NCBI RefSeq assembly: GCF_036924525.1
Contig: NZ_JAZHRU010000001.1
Coordinates: forward strand, 1,269,001-1,333,000
Direction of reading: 5' to 3'
Origin: Bradyrhizobium sp. AZCC 1719
GTDB lineage: Bacteria; Pseudomonadota; Alphaproteobacteria; Rhizobiales; Xanthobacteraceae
DNA length: 64,000 nucleotides
The notes beneath the pieces were generated by a model. The model was given only the letters and a program-made list of their open reading frames with translations. It was not told the DNA's origin and made no database searches. Of the stretch, positions 34,053 through 45,656 are shown piece by piece. The translations under genes were made by a program, and so were the position numbers. Each line of letters starts with the position of its first letter. The stretch's first letter is position 1.

Positions 34053-34844
34053 ATGGTTGGTCCGGCATCGCGTGGCAGCGCTGCGCTTCCGGCATGCGCC
34101 GCATCGCTTCTCGTGCTGGCGTCCGTCGCCGGACAGGCCGACGCTGCCGATTGCTTAGCTGAGCGGCAAGGCGAAGGGCGCGTCGCTGCCGTGGTCGATG
34201 CGCGCGGCTTTCGCCTCGAGGACGGCCGCGAAATCCGCCTCGCCGGCATCGAGCGCACGGGAACCGACACGGCCGGGGGCAGAGCCGCATTGTCCGCCAT
34301 CATCACCGGCCGCGAGGTGACCTTGCATGGCGAGGATGACACGCCGGATCGCTACGGCCGGCAGGCGGCCTTTGTGTTCGTGACCGGCTCGGAACAATCG
34401 GTGCAAAGCGAGCTGCTGCGCCGCGGCGAGGCCCTGGTTTCGAGCGATATATCCGACAAAAATTGCGCTGCAGCGCTGTCCGCCGCCGAGGGCGTGGCGA
34501 GAAATGCCAAATTGGGAATCTGGGCAAGTTCAACCGCCATAAAAAACGCGGAAAGTCCGGGCGATATTCTGGCCGCGATTGGGCAGTTTACGGTGGTCGA
34601 GGGCAGAGTGCTGTCCGTTCGGCAGGCTGGGGCAATGACCTACCTGAATTTCGGGCGGAACTGGACACGGGACTTTGCTGCGACTATTTCAAGGCGCATC
34701 ATACCGGCGTTCGAGAGCGCCGGCCTTGGACCTAAGTCGCTCGAAAATCGACGGATTCGTGTCCGCGGCGTTGTCTCGTCGCGGGGAGGACCGCGAATTG
34801 AGTTGCTTCGGGTGGGGCAGATTGAGGTGCTGGGCGGGAAATAG
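34053..34844 (+). CDS. Secreted thermonuclease (SNase) domain protein
   Basis: About 263 aa from ATG at 34053 (GTG at 34038 is also plausible). Signal peptide ALPACAASLLVLASVAGQAD, then an SNase OB-fold: GEGRVAAVVDARGFRLEDGR, EIRLAGIERTGTDTAGGRAA, REVTLHGEDDTPDRYGRQAA and QSELLRRGEALVSSD. Arg and Glu positions of the active site can be aligned roughly but were not proved. A second part, from about residue 170, with VVEGRVLSVRQAGAMTYLNF, has another OB-like look. Exported nuclease is the likely role. A lipoprotein peptidase follows. Confidence 0.82.
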   Translation: MVGPASRGSAALPACAASLLVLASVAGQADAADCLAERQGEGRVAAVVDARGFRLEDGREIRLAGIERTGTDTAGGRAALSAIITGREVTLHGEDDTPDRYGRQAAFVFVTGSEQSVQSELLRRGEALVSSDISDKNCAAALSAAEGVARNAKLGIWASSTAIKNAESPGDILAAIGQFTVVEGRVLSVRQAGAMTYLNFGRNWTRDFAATISRRIIPAFESAGLGPKSLENRRIRVRGVVSSRGGPRIELLRVGQIEVLGGK

Positions 34845-34937
34845 CGTTTGATTCGAAGGCTGGGCATCGGTCTTCGCCGGGATCACGCGCAAAGAAGAGG
34901 GGATGAGATCAAGGATCCCGGTTGGATCGTGATCTTA

Positions 34938-36434
34938 GTGGCTGATTTGACGCATCGTGCACCACGGCGCGAAGGAAACACGGGCCGCCGCCTTCTGGCT
35001 GCGCCGGCGCTGTTGTGCGCTGCGCTCACGCTCTCTTCCTGTGGAAACCTTGGAAAGATCGAGACGGCCGCGCCGACGGTGCCCGCGCCAAAGCCGAGCC
35101 GCACCGTCGCGCAGACGCCGGCAAGCGAGCGCGAACACGAGCGCATTCTGGCCTCCTACGGCGGCGCCTATGACGATCCGAAACTCGCAATCCTGATCGG
35201 CAAGACGGTCGACCGGCTGGTGGCGGCGTCGGACCGTCCGGACCAGGCCTACCGGGTGACCATCCTCAATTCCGGCGCGGTGAACGCCTTCGCGCTGCCG
35301 ACCGGCCAGCTCTATGTGACGCGCGGGCTGGTGGCGCTCGCCAGCGACACCTCGGAACTGTCCTCGGTGCTGAGCCACGAGATGGCGCATGTCATCGCAA
35401 AACACGCCTCGATCCGGGAAGACCAGGCGCGGCAGGCGGCGGTGGTGACGCGCGTCGTCACCGACATGAGCAACGATCCGGATCTGACCGCGCTGGCGCT
35501 GGCGAAAACCAAGCTGACGATGGCGAGCTTCTCACGGCAGCAGGAATTCGAGGCCGATGGCATCGGCGTCGGCATTTCGGCCCGTGCCCGCTTCGATCCC
35601 TATGGTGCGGCGCGCTTCCTCGCCGCGATGGAGCGCAATGCGGCGCTGAAGGCCGGCAAGACCTCGCTCGATCCGCGCGCGCAAGACTTTCTGTCCTCGC
35701 ATCCGGCAACCCCCGAGCGCGTGCAGAACGCGCAGGCCAGCGCGCGGCAGTATACCTCGCCACAGAGCGCCGAGCGCGACCGCGAGACCTATCTCGCCGC
35801 CATCGACAACATCGTCTATGGCGAGGACCCCAGCGAGGGCTTTGTACGCGGGCGCCGCTTCCTGCATCCGAAACTCGGCTTCACCTTCCAAGCGCCCGAG
35901 ACGTTCACGCTCGACAACACTGCGCAGGCCGTGATCGGCGTGCGCGAGGGCGGCACGCAGGCGATGCGCTTCGACGTGGTGCGCGTGCCGGCCGAACAGT
36001 CGCTGGCCGATTACCTCAATTCCGGCTGGATGGAAGGTGTCGACAAGGGCTCGACCGAAGACCTCATGATCAACGGTTTCCCGGTGGCTTCGGCCTCGGC
36101 GAATGGCGATCAGTGGCAGTTCAAGGTCTTTGCGCTGCGTTACGGCAGCGACGTCTACCGCTTCATCTTCGCCGCCAAGCAGCGCAATACCGAAAGCGAG
36201 CGCAATGCGCGCGAGACCGTCAACTCGTTCCGCCGCCTGACGCTGGAAGAAATCCAGGCTGCGCGCCCCTTGCGTATCAAGGTCATCACCGTGCAGCCCG
36301 GCGACACCGTGGAATCGCTCTCCCACCGCATGACCGGCGTCGACCGCCCCACCGAGCGCTTCCGCATCCTTAACGGCCTCGACCAGCACGCCCAGGTCAA
36401 GCCGCGCGACCGCGTGAAGATCGTGGTGGACTGA
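34938..36434 (+). CDS. M48-family metalloprotease lipoprotein with C-terminal LysM-like region
   Basis: About 498 aa. Lipobox LTLSSC (Cys near residue 36), then the gluzincin motif HEMAH at about 147-151 with a third ligand Glu near 205 (EFEADGIGVG). After a non-catalytic domain of about 190 residues, the C-terminus ITVQPGDTVESLSHRMTGVD / RFRILNGLDQHAQVKPRDRV resembles a LysM fold. An outer-membrane peptidase like BepA is the nearest idea, with possible roles in OM protein quality control. GTG at 34938 was chosen; upstream TTG at 34848 is also open. Confidence 0.82.
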   Translation: MADLTHRAPRREGNTGRRLLAAPALLCAALTLSSCGNLGKIETAAPTVPAPKPSRTVAQTPASEREHERILASYGGAYDDPKLAILIGKTVDRLVAASDRPDQAYRVTILNSGAVNAFALPTGQLYVTRGLVALASDTSELSSVLSHEMAHVIAKHASIREDQARQAAVVTRVVTDMSNDPDLTALALAKTKLTMASFSRQQEFEADGIGVGISARARFDPYGAARFLAAMERNAALKAGKTSLDPRAQDFLSSHPATPERVQNAQASARQYTSPQSAERDRETYLAAIDNIVYGEDPSEGFVRGRRFLHPKLGFTFQAPETFTLDNTAQAVIGVREGGTQAMRFDVVRVPAEQSLADYLNSGWMEGVDKGSTEDLMINGFPVASASANGDQWQFKVFALRYGSDVYRFIFAAKQRNTESERNARETVNSFRRLTLEEIQAARPLRIKVITVQPGDTVESLSHRMTGVDRPTERFRILNGLDQHAQVKPRDRVKIVVD

Positions 36435-36470
36435 GTGGGGGAAGCACGCCGCTGCGTCGTCGTCCCCGCC

Positions 36471-36575
36471 TAGAGCCTTTTCGGTTCTGATTGAATCAGA
36501 ACCGGGCTCTAGATTCTTATTTTGACGCGTTTTCTTGACGCGAACCGGTGTCCACTTCGCTGGAAAACGCTCTAG
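36471..36575. repeat. Intergenic repeat, family C (inverted copy)
   Basis: Runs from TAGAGCCTTTTCGGTTCTGA to GCTGGAAAACGCTCTA, the reverse complement of the 21179-21282 element over almost the full length, including the CGGTTCTGATT / AATCAGAACCG hairpin. It is downstream of the protease gene. Confidence 0.85.
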
Positions 36576-36591
36576 TGCGCAAGTACGCACG

Positions 36592-36701
36592 GGGCGCGCA
36601 GACCCATACGCCGCGGTCGCTGTAATAGCGCAATCCGCAAAGCGCCCAAACGCAGCAACATCGCCCTGTGGTTATGGGCCCCCGCTTTCGGCAGGGGCGA
36701 C
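36592..36701. repeat. Repeat, family B (degenerate copy)
   Basis: GACCCATACGCCGCGGTCGC at the left and GTGGTTATGGGCCCCCGCTT at the right share the inner boxes of family B, but the hairpin arms are decayed. It follows the family C copy immediately, and no gene is in 36435-36718. Confidence 0.65.
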
Positions 36702-36718
36702 GGCGATCTCTCTCGACC

Positions 36719-37105
36719 CTACTCGATTGTCACACGCGAACGCCACCGCGACTCAAAACTATTGTCATCGTCAAGCATCCGCGCCTGCGCATCCATGGGC
36801 TCGCTGCGCTTCTCTGTGACGATGCTGACGGTGACCGGTACGGCTGCCTCGGCTTTGGCTTGCACCGGCGCAGCAGCGGGCCAGCGCAACGCTGATCGCG
36901 AGATCACGGCCTTGCCCGAGTACCAGCATTTGCGGCCGTCAATCATGCGCCAGGACCAATGCCCTTTCGCCGATTTGGGCACAGCGGCACTGCACTCCCT
37001 GGCCTGCGCGGCCGACGCGCTGACCGGAAGAAGCGCGGCCAAGGGAATTGCCAGGAGAGCTGCCGTGACAATTGCGAAGAAGATGGACTGTACCTGCCCT
37101 TTCAT
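36719..37105 (-). CDS. Secreted hypothetical protein
   Basis: A 128-aa protein. Signal peptide SIFFAIVTAALLAIPLAALL with SASAAQARECSAAVPKSAKG; the mature part has HWSWRMIDGRKCWYSGKAVI, a pattern seen in small secreted Rhizobiales proteins. Two Cys residues could pair. The family name is not known to me. ATG at 37105 follows AAGGGGGATTC. Confidence 0.65.
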   Translation of the reverse strand: MKGQVQSIFFAIVTAALLAIPLAALLPVSASAAQARECSAAVPKSAKGHWSWRMIDGRKCWYSGKAVISRSALRWPAAAPVQAKAEAAVPVTVSIVTEKRSEPMDAQARMLDDDNSFESRWRSRVTIE

Positions 37106-37344
37106 CGAATCCCCCTTGCGGTAGATCTTGAAGTGGCCGGGACATTCTCCCGCGATTCGGGTCACAAGAGGTCGAAAGCTGGCCGTTTCCGCGCCAAGGA
37201 ATGGAACCGGCTGAGAGGCCTTTCTTCGCAACGGGAACCGGCGATGGCCGAAGGGAACCGCCAAGCGCTTTCCCACTGGGATTTAACCCCGCGACCGCAG
37301 CGCTCTCCCCGCAATCATTTTCGCTCGCGTAGACCTCCAAAACA

Positions 37345-37372
37345 AAAAGCCCGGTCTCTCGACCGGGCTTTT
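37345..37372 (-). terminator. Rho-independent terminator of carD
   Basis: AAAAGCCCGGTC-TCTC-GACCGGGCTTTT is a 12-bp stem with 4-base loop. Read leftward it is followed by TTGTTTT. It lies 22 bases after the carD stop codon. Confidence 0.9.
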
Positions 37373-37394
37373 CGTTTCAATCCTTGGGATTCTT

Positions 37395-38333
37395 TCAGGC
37401 TGCCTCATCCGCCACGGCTGTGTCGTCGCCGTCGGCATCGACATCCGCCTCGTCGGCCTCAGTGTCAGCTTCGGTGGCTTCGGCCTTGGCGCCGCGGCGC
37501 GGGCTTTTGGCGAGCTGGCTTTCGATTTCCTTGACAGCTTCGGTCTCGGTCGAATGCTGCACGACCGCGATTTCGCGTGACAGGCGGTCGAGCGCCGCTT
37601 CATAGAGCTGGCGTTCGCTGTAGGACTGCTCGGGCTGCGATTCCGAGCGATAGAGGTCGCGGACCACTTCGGCGATCGCGACGATGTCGCCCGAATTGAT
37701 CTTCGCTTCGTATTCCTGCGCCCGGCGCGACCACATCGTGCGTTTTACGCGCGCACGGCCTTTCAGGGTTTCGAGGGCCTTCTTGACCAGCGCCGGCTCG
37801 GACAGCTTGCGCATGCCGACATTGGCGACCTTGGCGGTCGGCACGCGGAGCGTCATCTTGTCCTTCATGAAATTGATCACGAACAGCTCGAGCTTGGCGC
37901 CCGCGATCTCCTGCTCCTCGATGGCCAGGATCTGGCCGACGCCGTGAGCCGGATAGACCACGAATTCATTGGCCTTGAAGCCCTGACGCTGGGTCACGAC
38001 CTTCTTCGGCTCCTCGACGCGCGGCGCGGTAGCGACCGGCTTGGCAGCAGCCTTCGGCGCGGCGGCTTTCGGGGGAGCAGCCTTCACAGGGGTCTTGACG
38101 GGATGCTTGGCAGCAACTTTCGACGCAGTGGTCTTCGAACCCGTCGCTTTCGCGGCGGTCTTGGCAGTCTTTTCTGGCATTGCGCTTCTTTTGTTCTTTG
38201 AGGACTTTGTGGCCGAAACCTTCTTGGCGTCCTTCATGGGCGCCTTGGCACGGCCTTTGGTTGCGCTGCGGCTGGCCGGAGCGGCTTTTTTCGTCGTCTT
38301 GGAAGCACTCTTTTTACGCGTTTTCTGTGACAC
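37395..38333 (-). CDS. CarD-family transcriptional regulator with basic tail
   Basis: A 312-aa protein. Residues 1 to about 115 are Lys/Ala/Pro-rich, histone-H1-like (KKAAPASRSATKGRAKAPMK, KHPVKTPVKAAPPKAAAPKA). A CarD/CdnL RNA-polymerase-binding domain follows from about 118 (FKANEFVVYPAHGVGQILAI) with the DNA-contacting helices (RRAQEYEAKINSGDIVAIAE). An acidic tail ends the protein (TEADEADVDADGDDTAVADE). CarD proteins stabilise open complexes at rRNA and other promoters. The start could be MPEKTAKTAAKATG further in, removing about 50 residues of the tail. Confidence 0.9.
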   Translation of the reverse strand: MSQKTRKKSASKTTKKAAPASRSATKGRAKAPMKDAKKVSATKSSKNKRSAMPEKTAKTAAKATGSKTTASKVAAKHPVKTPVKAAPPKAAAPKAAAKPVATAPRVEEPKKVVTQRQGFKANEFVVYPAHGVGQILAIEEQEIAGAKLELFVINFMKDKMTLRVPTAKVANVGMRKLSEPALVKKALETLKGRARVKRTMWSRRAQEYEAKINSGDIVAIAEVVRDLYRSESQPEQSYSERQLYEAALDRLSREIAVVQHSTETEAVKEIESQLAKSPRRGAKAEATEADTEADEADVDADGDDTAVADEAA

Positions 38334-38595
38334 AGCCTGCGCGCGGAACTGCCACGCCCCTGTTCGATGTTTTTACGAAACCCACCGGGGCCACAGGATA
38401 CGCATGGCCGGGATCGGCTTAGAATGTGCCCAATATAGCACATTTTCCGCAAAAATCAATGATTTACGCCGGGTTCCGGGCCCTTACGGGGCGGTTTCCG
38501 TCATAAGTCCGGTAACAGGGTTAAATCCGCTCACCGCGTTCGGTTCAGATTGAGGCCAAAATCAGGCTCGACGAGCCCTTAACTTATCCACAGGC

Positions 38596-38934
38596 TTAAT
38601 CGCCGGCACCGGGTTCCTTGGAAAAATATTTCTCGAACTTGCCCTCGACACCCTCCCATTCTTTCGCGTCCGGCGGGGCGTCCTTCTTCTGGGTGATGTT
38701 GGGCCAGCTTTTGGCGTACTCGGTGTTGACCTCGAGCCACTTCTCGAGGCCCGGCTCGGTGTCGGGCTTGATGGCATCCGCAGGACATTCGGGTTCGCAG
38801 ACGCCACAGTCGATGCATTCGTCGGGATGGATGACCAGCATGTTCTCGCCCTCGTAGAAGCAGTCGACGGGGCAAACCTCAACGCAGTCGGTGTATTTGC
38901 ACTTGATGCAGGCTTCAGTGACGACGTAAGTCAT
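38596..38934 (-). CDS. fdxA: Ferredoxin FdxA (seven-iron type)
   Basis: A 112-aa ferredoxin. Cys9, Cys12, Cys17 and Cys21 ([18 protein letters not shown]) and Cys40, Cys43, Cys46, Cys50 ([16 protein letters not shown]) bind one [3Fe-4S] and one [4Fe-4S] cluster, as in Azotobacter-type FdI. The C-terminal extension [20 protein letters not shown] is typical of proteobacterial FdxA. Small electron carrier in the cytoplasm. It lies between carD and the S4/helicase genes, in the common Rhizobiales order. Confidence 0.93.
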   Translation of the reverse strand: MTYVVTEACIKCKYTDCVEVCPVDCFYEGENMLVIHPDECIDCGVCEPECPADAIKPDTEPGLEKWLEVNTEYAKSWPNITQKKDAPPDAKEWEGVEGKFEKYFSKEPGAGD

Positions 38935-39058
38935 CCAACGCTCCGAAACGGATCAGTTTTCCGGGGTTTGCGTAGCGCATGCGGTGCGCTGCCGCAAGGG
39001 AAGCAGCGGGCCCTTAGCGGCCGTTTTTCAGGCGTCCCAGCGAGCCCTTTCCAGATAG

Positions 39059-39328
39059 TTATTGTTTGTCGTTCTGCAAATCATCGTAGAGCACGCGCGC
39101 CGCCGCAGCGTCGCCGCGCCGCTCGGAAAATCCCACCACTTTCAGGATACGCACGGTGCGATCGAGCCCGATCGTCAAGACGTCGCCGACCTTCACCGAA
39201 TGTCCCGGCGCCATTTCACGCACGCCGTTGATGCGAACGTGACCGGCCTCGACGAGGGCGGCAGCCGAGGTGCGGGCCTTCACCACCCGCGCATGCCACA
39301 GCCATTTGTCGAGACGCTGCCGCTCCAA
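39059..39328 (-). CDS. S4-domain RNA-binding protein
   Basis: An 89-aa protein whose S4 domain is at about residues 5-60: RQRLDKWLWHARVVKARTSA, ALVEAGHVRINGVREMAPGH, SVKVGDVLTI. HslR (heat-shock, ribosome-quality-control) proteins have this domain alone and this length. It probably binds structured rRNA or stalled 50S subunits. It sits directly downstream of the helicase gene, 77 bases away, on the same strand. Confidence 0.88.
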   Translation of the reverse strand: MERQRLDKWLWHARVVKARTSAAALVEAGHVRINGVREMAPGHSVKVGDVLTIGLDRTVRILKVVGFSERRGDAAAARVLYDDLQNDKQ

Positions 39329-39351
39329 CTAATCTCTCGTAGCTTATTCTT

Positions 39352-39404
39352 CACGCGTTTTCTTGGACCGCGAACCGATAGCCACTTCGCTTGAAAACGC
39401 TTTG
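39352..39404. repeat. Degenerate repeat, family C
   Basis: CACGCGTTTTCTTGGACCGC then GAACCGATAGCCACTTCGCT and TGAAAACGCTTTGG match the right-inverted part of family C with a few changes. It lies between the S4 gene and the helicase stop codon. Confidence 0.6.
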
Positions 39405-39405
39405 G

Positions 39406-42837
<3,432 letters not shown>

Positions 42838-42875
42838 TCTGTACAGGTGTTTCTTTTTGGTGCTGGCGCTCAGGC

Positions 42876-42985
42876 CGTCATTGCGAGGAGCGCAAGCGAC
42901 GAAGCAATCCATTCCTCAGCTTGCGGTGAGATGGATTGCTTCCGCCTTCGCTAAAGCTACGGCGGACAAGTCGCTTCGCATGACG
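42876..42985. repeat. Repeat, family A, next to the helicase start
   Basis: CGTCATTGCGAGGAGCGCAA, then AAGCAATCCATT, and on the right GATGGATTGCTTCCGCC and GCTTCGCATGACGG. Part is read as the artificial N-terminal extension of the helicase frame (42838-42912). Confidence 0.85.
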
Positions 42986-43327
42986 GAAAACTGAGAACCC
43001 TCTTCCCTCGGCGTCAATTCGGCCGATTCTGTTTCACTTTGCGACGGTGATGCGGTCGCGGCTTAAGCTTTGGAACGAGTCTGGAACGAATCGCGTCCGA
43101 ATCGCTGACTCCTCCCGAGACCCGATACGTTCACCGCAACATCTCGCGCTGAAGCGCTCGGGGCGGCACTAGATCAAGTTTACGGCGGCTCCACAAGCGA
43201 CGGTTTCGGGACTAATTTCTTAAAGACCGGAGTCGAATCAGAAGTGGTCAAGAGTCAACATGATTCATGGCGATTGCATCGATTTCGTCGCGAGCGGGCT
43301 GCGCTCGCCCCTAGCGCGATCTCTCTT
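42986..43327. other. Non-coding stretch upstream of the helicase and DUF3108 genes
   Basis: About 340 bases of mixed sequence with no supported gene, hairpin terminator or RNA. The twin GGAACGA at 43073-43090 lacks a matching GTT at 16-17 bases, so it is not called an EcfG promoter. Likely holds the helicase promoter. Confidence 0.4.
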
Positions 43328-43465
43328 CCCCTCTCCCCTTGTGGGAGAGGGTGGCGCCGAACGAAGTTCGGCGACGGGTGAGGGGTTCTCTCCACGAGTC
43401 GTGCGCGCGGAGAGAACCCCTCGTCCGGCGCTTCGCGCCACCTTCTCCCACAAGGGGAGAAGGGA
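43328..43465. repeat. Intergenic repeat, family D
   Basis: CCCTCTCCCCTTGTGGGAGA at the left and CCTTCTCCCACAAGGGGAGA at the right; inside, GGGGTTCTCTCCACGAGTCG and CGCGCGGAGAGAACCCCTCG form a pair. It ends 7 bases before the DUF3108 stop codon. Confidence 0.85.
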
Positions 43466-43471
43466 AGAACT

Positions 43472-44377
43472 TTAGTTCGTCTTCGCCACCCGTGGCGGCA
43501 TCGCCGATGTCACGAACGACGTCGCTTCCAGCATCGCCAGGCCAAACGGCGTCGGGATCGTCATGCGGAAGGGAACCAGGACGCGCGTCCCCGCAATCGG
43601 CACGAACGTGATCTCGATCCGCCGTTCGTTCGCGAGATATTTGATCACGGGGCGATCGGGGATGTAGCCCGCGACGGGGTTGAAATAGATCGCGCAGACC
43701 AGCGCCGGCCCGTGATAGCCCTTTTCGGCTTTGACCGTTTCCATGCGCTTGTAATCGAGCTTGAGATCGTAGCGCATGCGTCCGTCGAAAATCCCGGCTC
43801 CGGTGCGGCAGGAATCCGGCGCCAGCACTTCGCCATTGCCGGGCACGCGCAGCAGTGAGCCTGTCATGGGATCGAGCACGCTTTTGCGGTGCGCGTCGGT
43901 GACGGGAATGCGGCCGGGATCGACCGGCGGCGCCGGGTCGATCGAAAATTCCTTCACGCCGCCATTGGCCAGCGAAATCCGGATGGTCTCGGATTTCTTC
44001 TGCGTGGTGGTGGTCGCGGTATAGGCGTTCGCCACCAGCGCGCCGTTCACGATGCGGCCCTGGCTGGCGCCGGAACCGGTGCCGCCGGAAAACGCCTTCA
44101 ACAGCCCGGCCGTGCCGCCTTGCGCCGAGGCCGAAAACACATCGTCGCCGATTTCGATGGTCCAGCTTCCCTTGCCGACGGGGATGCCCGCCAGCGTCGC
44201 CTCATAATGCGCATCCAGCCGCCCCTGCGCGCTCGCGGCCTGCGGCGCGAGCGCTGCCCACGCGGCGGCGCCCAAGCCGACAACGAGGCCGAGCCTGGCG
44301 GAGAGAGGTTGGCGCGAAACGGCGCATCTGGCAGTCACGAATGAGAAATCCCGGGATCGGCGCGATTGGGTGTTCAT
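43472..44377 (-). CDS. Secreted DUF3108 protein
   Basis: A 301-aa protein. After a long N-terminal stretch the signal region is ARLGLVVGLGAAAWAALAP with APQAASAQG; the mature part starts LDAHYEATLAGIPVGKGSWT, the usual DUF3108 start, and continues SFVTSAMPPRVAKTN at the end. A beta-rich fold and exported location are expected; function unknown. The true start may be within the first 30 residues (MNTQSRRSRDF versus a later start). Confidence 0.8.
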   Translation of the reverse strand: MNTQSRRSRDFSFVTARCAVSRQPLSARLGLVVGLGAAAWAALAPQAASAQGRLDAHYEATLAGIPVGKGSWTIEIGDDVFSASAQGGTAGLLKAFSGGTGSGASQGRIVNGALVANAYTATTTTQKKSETIRISLANGGVKEFSIDPAPPVDPGRIPVTDAHRKSVLDPMTGSLLRVPGNGEVLAPDSCRTGAGIFDGRMRYDLKLDYKRMETVKAEKGYHGPALVCAIYFNPVAGYIPDRPVIKYLANERRIEITFVPIAGTRVLVPFRMTIPTPFGLAMLEATSFVTSAMPPRVAKTN

Positions 44378-44716
44378 TTAGGCAAAAATATCCGGCAAAC
44401 AACGCGTGTTTTCGCGAAAACCACGCCCTTTAAAGGACCTTTCATCACCGCCCGCCGCTCGCGGGGAAGGCCAAGGTCTTTTCGTGCTAAACCCATGATG
44501 TCGGCCGGGATTACGCCCTTTATATGATTGGCTTAAGTGGCTGGAACCCCTTACAAACCCGCGAATTCAGCGGTCGGGACCAGCCCAAGAACCTTGACCC
44601 CGTGGCCGTCTCCCCCTATACGTCCGCGGTTCCTGGAAATGGACGCGATTTTGGACCCCCGCGGCGCCCGCGAGAAGCGGCTTGGCCCTGGCGGGGATGG
44701 AAGAGGATTTTTCGGA
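44378..44716. other. Leader of rpmB
   Basis: 339 bases between the divergent DUF3108 and rpmB genes. It contains no gene I can support; the open frames are shadows. Probably carries the promoter and 5' leader of rpmB and the promoter of the DUF3108 gene. Confidence 0.4.
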
Positions 44717-45025
44717 ATGTCCCGGCGCTGCGAACTGACGGCCAAGGGCCCCCAGGTGGGCCACAAGGTGAGCCACTCCAACATCAAGACCAAGCGGCGC
44801 TTCCTGCCGAACCTGGCCAACGTCACCTTCATCTCGGACGCGCTCGGCCGCAACGTGCGCCTGCGCGTCTCGACCAATGCGCTCAAGAGCGTCGACCACA
44901 ATGGCGGCCTCGACGCCTACCTCCTCAAGGCCAAGGCCGACGTCCTCTCCCCCCGCGCGCTCGATCTGAAGCGCGCGATCGAGAAGAAGATCGGCAAGCC
45001 CGCGTTCGTGAAGAAGGCGAGTTGA
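44717..45025 (+). CDS. rpmB: 50S ribosomal protein L28
   Basis: A 102-aa protein, the normal length in this group: [60 protein letters not shown] and [19 protein letters not shown]. The Zn-ribbon cysteines of some L28 types are not present (only Cys5), so it is the Zn-free form. ATG at 44717. Part of the large-subunit ribosome. A perfect terminator follows; a decayed duplicate of the gene's end is at 45657-45810. Confidence 0.95.
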   Translation: MSRRCELTAKGPQVGHKVSHSNIKTKRRFLPNLANVTFISDALGRNVRLRVSTNALKSVDHNGGLDAYLLKAKADVLSPRALDLKRAIEKKIGKPAFVKKAS

Positions 45026-45058
45026 GCGAAGCTTAAATCGGCGGATCGGAGTTTGGAG

Positions 45059-45087
45059 CGGCCGGGTCGGAAGACCCGGCCGTTTTT
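45059..45087 (+). terminator. Rho-independent terminator of rpmB
   Basis: CGGCCGGGTC-GGAA-GACCCGGCCG is a 10-bp stem with a tetraloop and TTTTT after it. A decayed, longer-looped version with the same surroundings is at 45778-45809. Confidence 0.9.
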
Positions 45088-45162
45088 GTTTTGGGGCGCG
45101 CGCCGCTCCTCCGTCATGGCCGGGCTTGTCCCGGCCATCCACGTCTTTCCTGGCGCAGCGAT

Positions 45163-45360
45163 TCAGAATGCCTTCGGCAAGCCGGCCTGACGCAAGATCG
45201 CATTCGCGGTGTGGCGACTCGGAATGCCCACAGGCACCGGAAAATTCCGTTTGGTGATCGGGCTATGCCAGATTTCGTGGCTGCCCTTGCCCTGCCGGAC
45301 CAGCATGCACCCTGCGGCGCGCAGCAAATCGCGCAATGGCTTGTCGAATTGAGGAGCCAT
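45163..45360 (-). CDS. hicA: HicA-family toxin
   Basis: A 65-aa protein of the HicA/YcfA mRNA-interferase family, a dsRBD-like fold. LRDLLRAAGCMLVRQGKGSH carries the catalytic-type His near residue 28, in GKGSHEIWHSP; PVPVGIPSRHTANAILRQAG closes the fold. Its ATG at 45360 comes immediately after the TGA of the antitoxin gene, so it is translated with it. It would cleave translated mRNAs when the antitoxin is lost. Confidence 0.85.
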   Translation of the reverse strand: MAPQFDKPLRDLLRAAGCMLVRQGKGSHEIWHSPITKRNFPVPVGIPSRHTANAILRQAGLPKAF

Positions 45361-45597
45361 TCAGGCTGCGGCCGGCTCGGCTTCGCGCAGCGCGGTGATC
45401 TGAAGAAACAGAGACGCCGGATCGACGTCGGGATGATTATCTGGAAGCAGGTCGAGCGCCATCGCCGATATCTTCGCCAGCAACTCGTCGAGCGTGGCGG
45501 CATCGGCTGCAGCCGGAATGTCGTCGCAATGCCCGCTCCAAACCGAGGCTTCATCGTCCCAGGTCGCGGAAATGGTGAAAATGACCGGCTTCGACAT
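45361..45597 (-). CDS. HicB-like antitoxin (DUF1902)
   Basis: A 78-aa protein, MSKPVIFTISATWDDEASVW then SGHCDDIPAAADAATLDELL. The fold matches the DUF1902/HicB N-terminal RNase-H-like module that neutralises HicA. A DNA-binding domain is not obvious, so repression of the operon may need another partner. The ORF extends to 45663 but MSKP at 45597 is the family-like start. It precedes hicA with no gap. Confidence 0.83.
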   Translation of the reverse strand: MSKPVIFTISATWDDEASVWSGHCDDIPAAADAATLDELLAKISAMALDLLPDNHPDVDPASLFLQITALREAEPAAA

Positions 45598-45656
45598 CTC
45601 GGATCGCCTTGTCTCGCTGGACTGCGCCAAAGCGCGCTCGTCACAGGACATATAGC

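Noticed and set aside
38584..38592. TTATCCACA, a perfect DnaA-box sequence, next to the fdxA stop
   Set aside because: Only one box in the region, no AT-rich unwinding stretch and no dnaA/dnaN; chance occurrence is likely.
42838..42912. N-terminal extension of the helicase (25 codons)
   Set aside because: It is encoded by a family A repeat; the family start MAFSPS is at 42837.
43073..43110. EcfG promoter at twin GGAACGA
   Set aside because: No GTT at 16-17 bases from either GGAAC.
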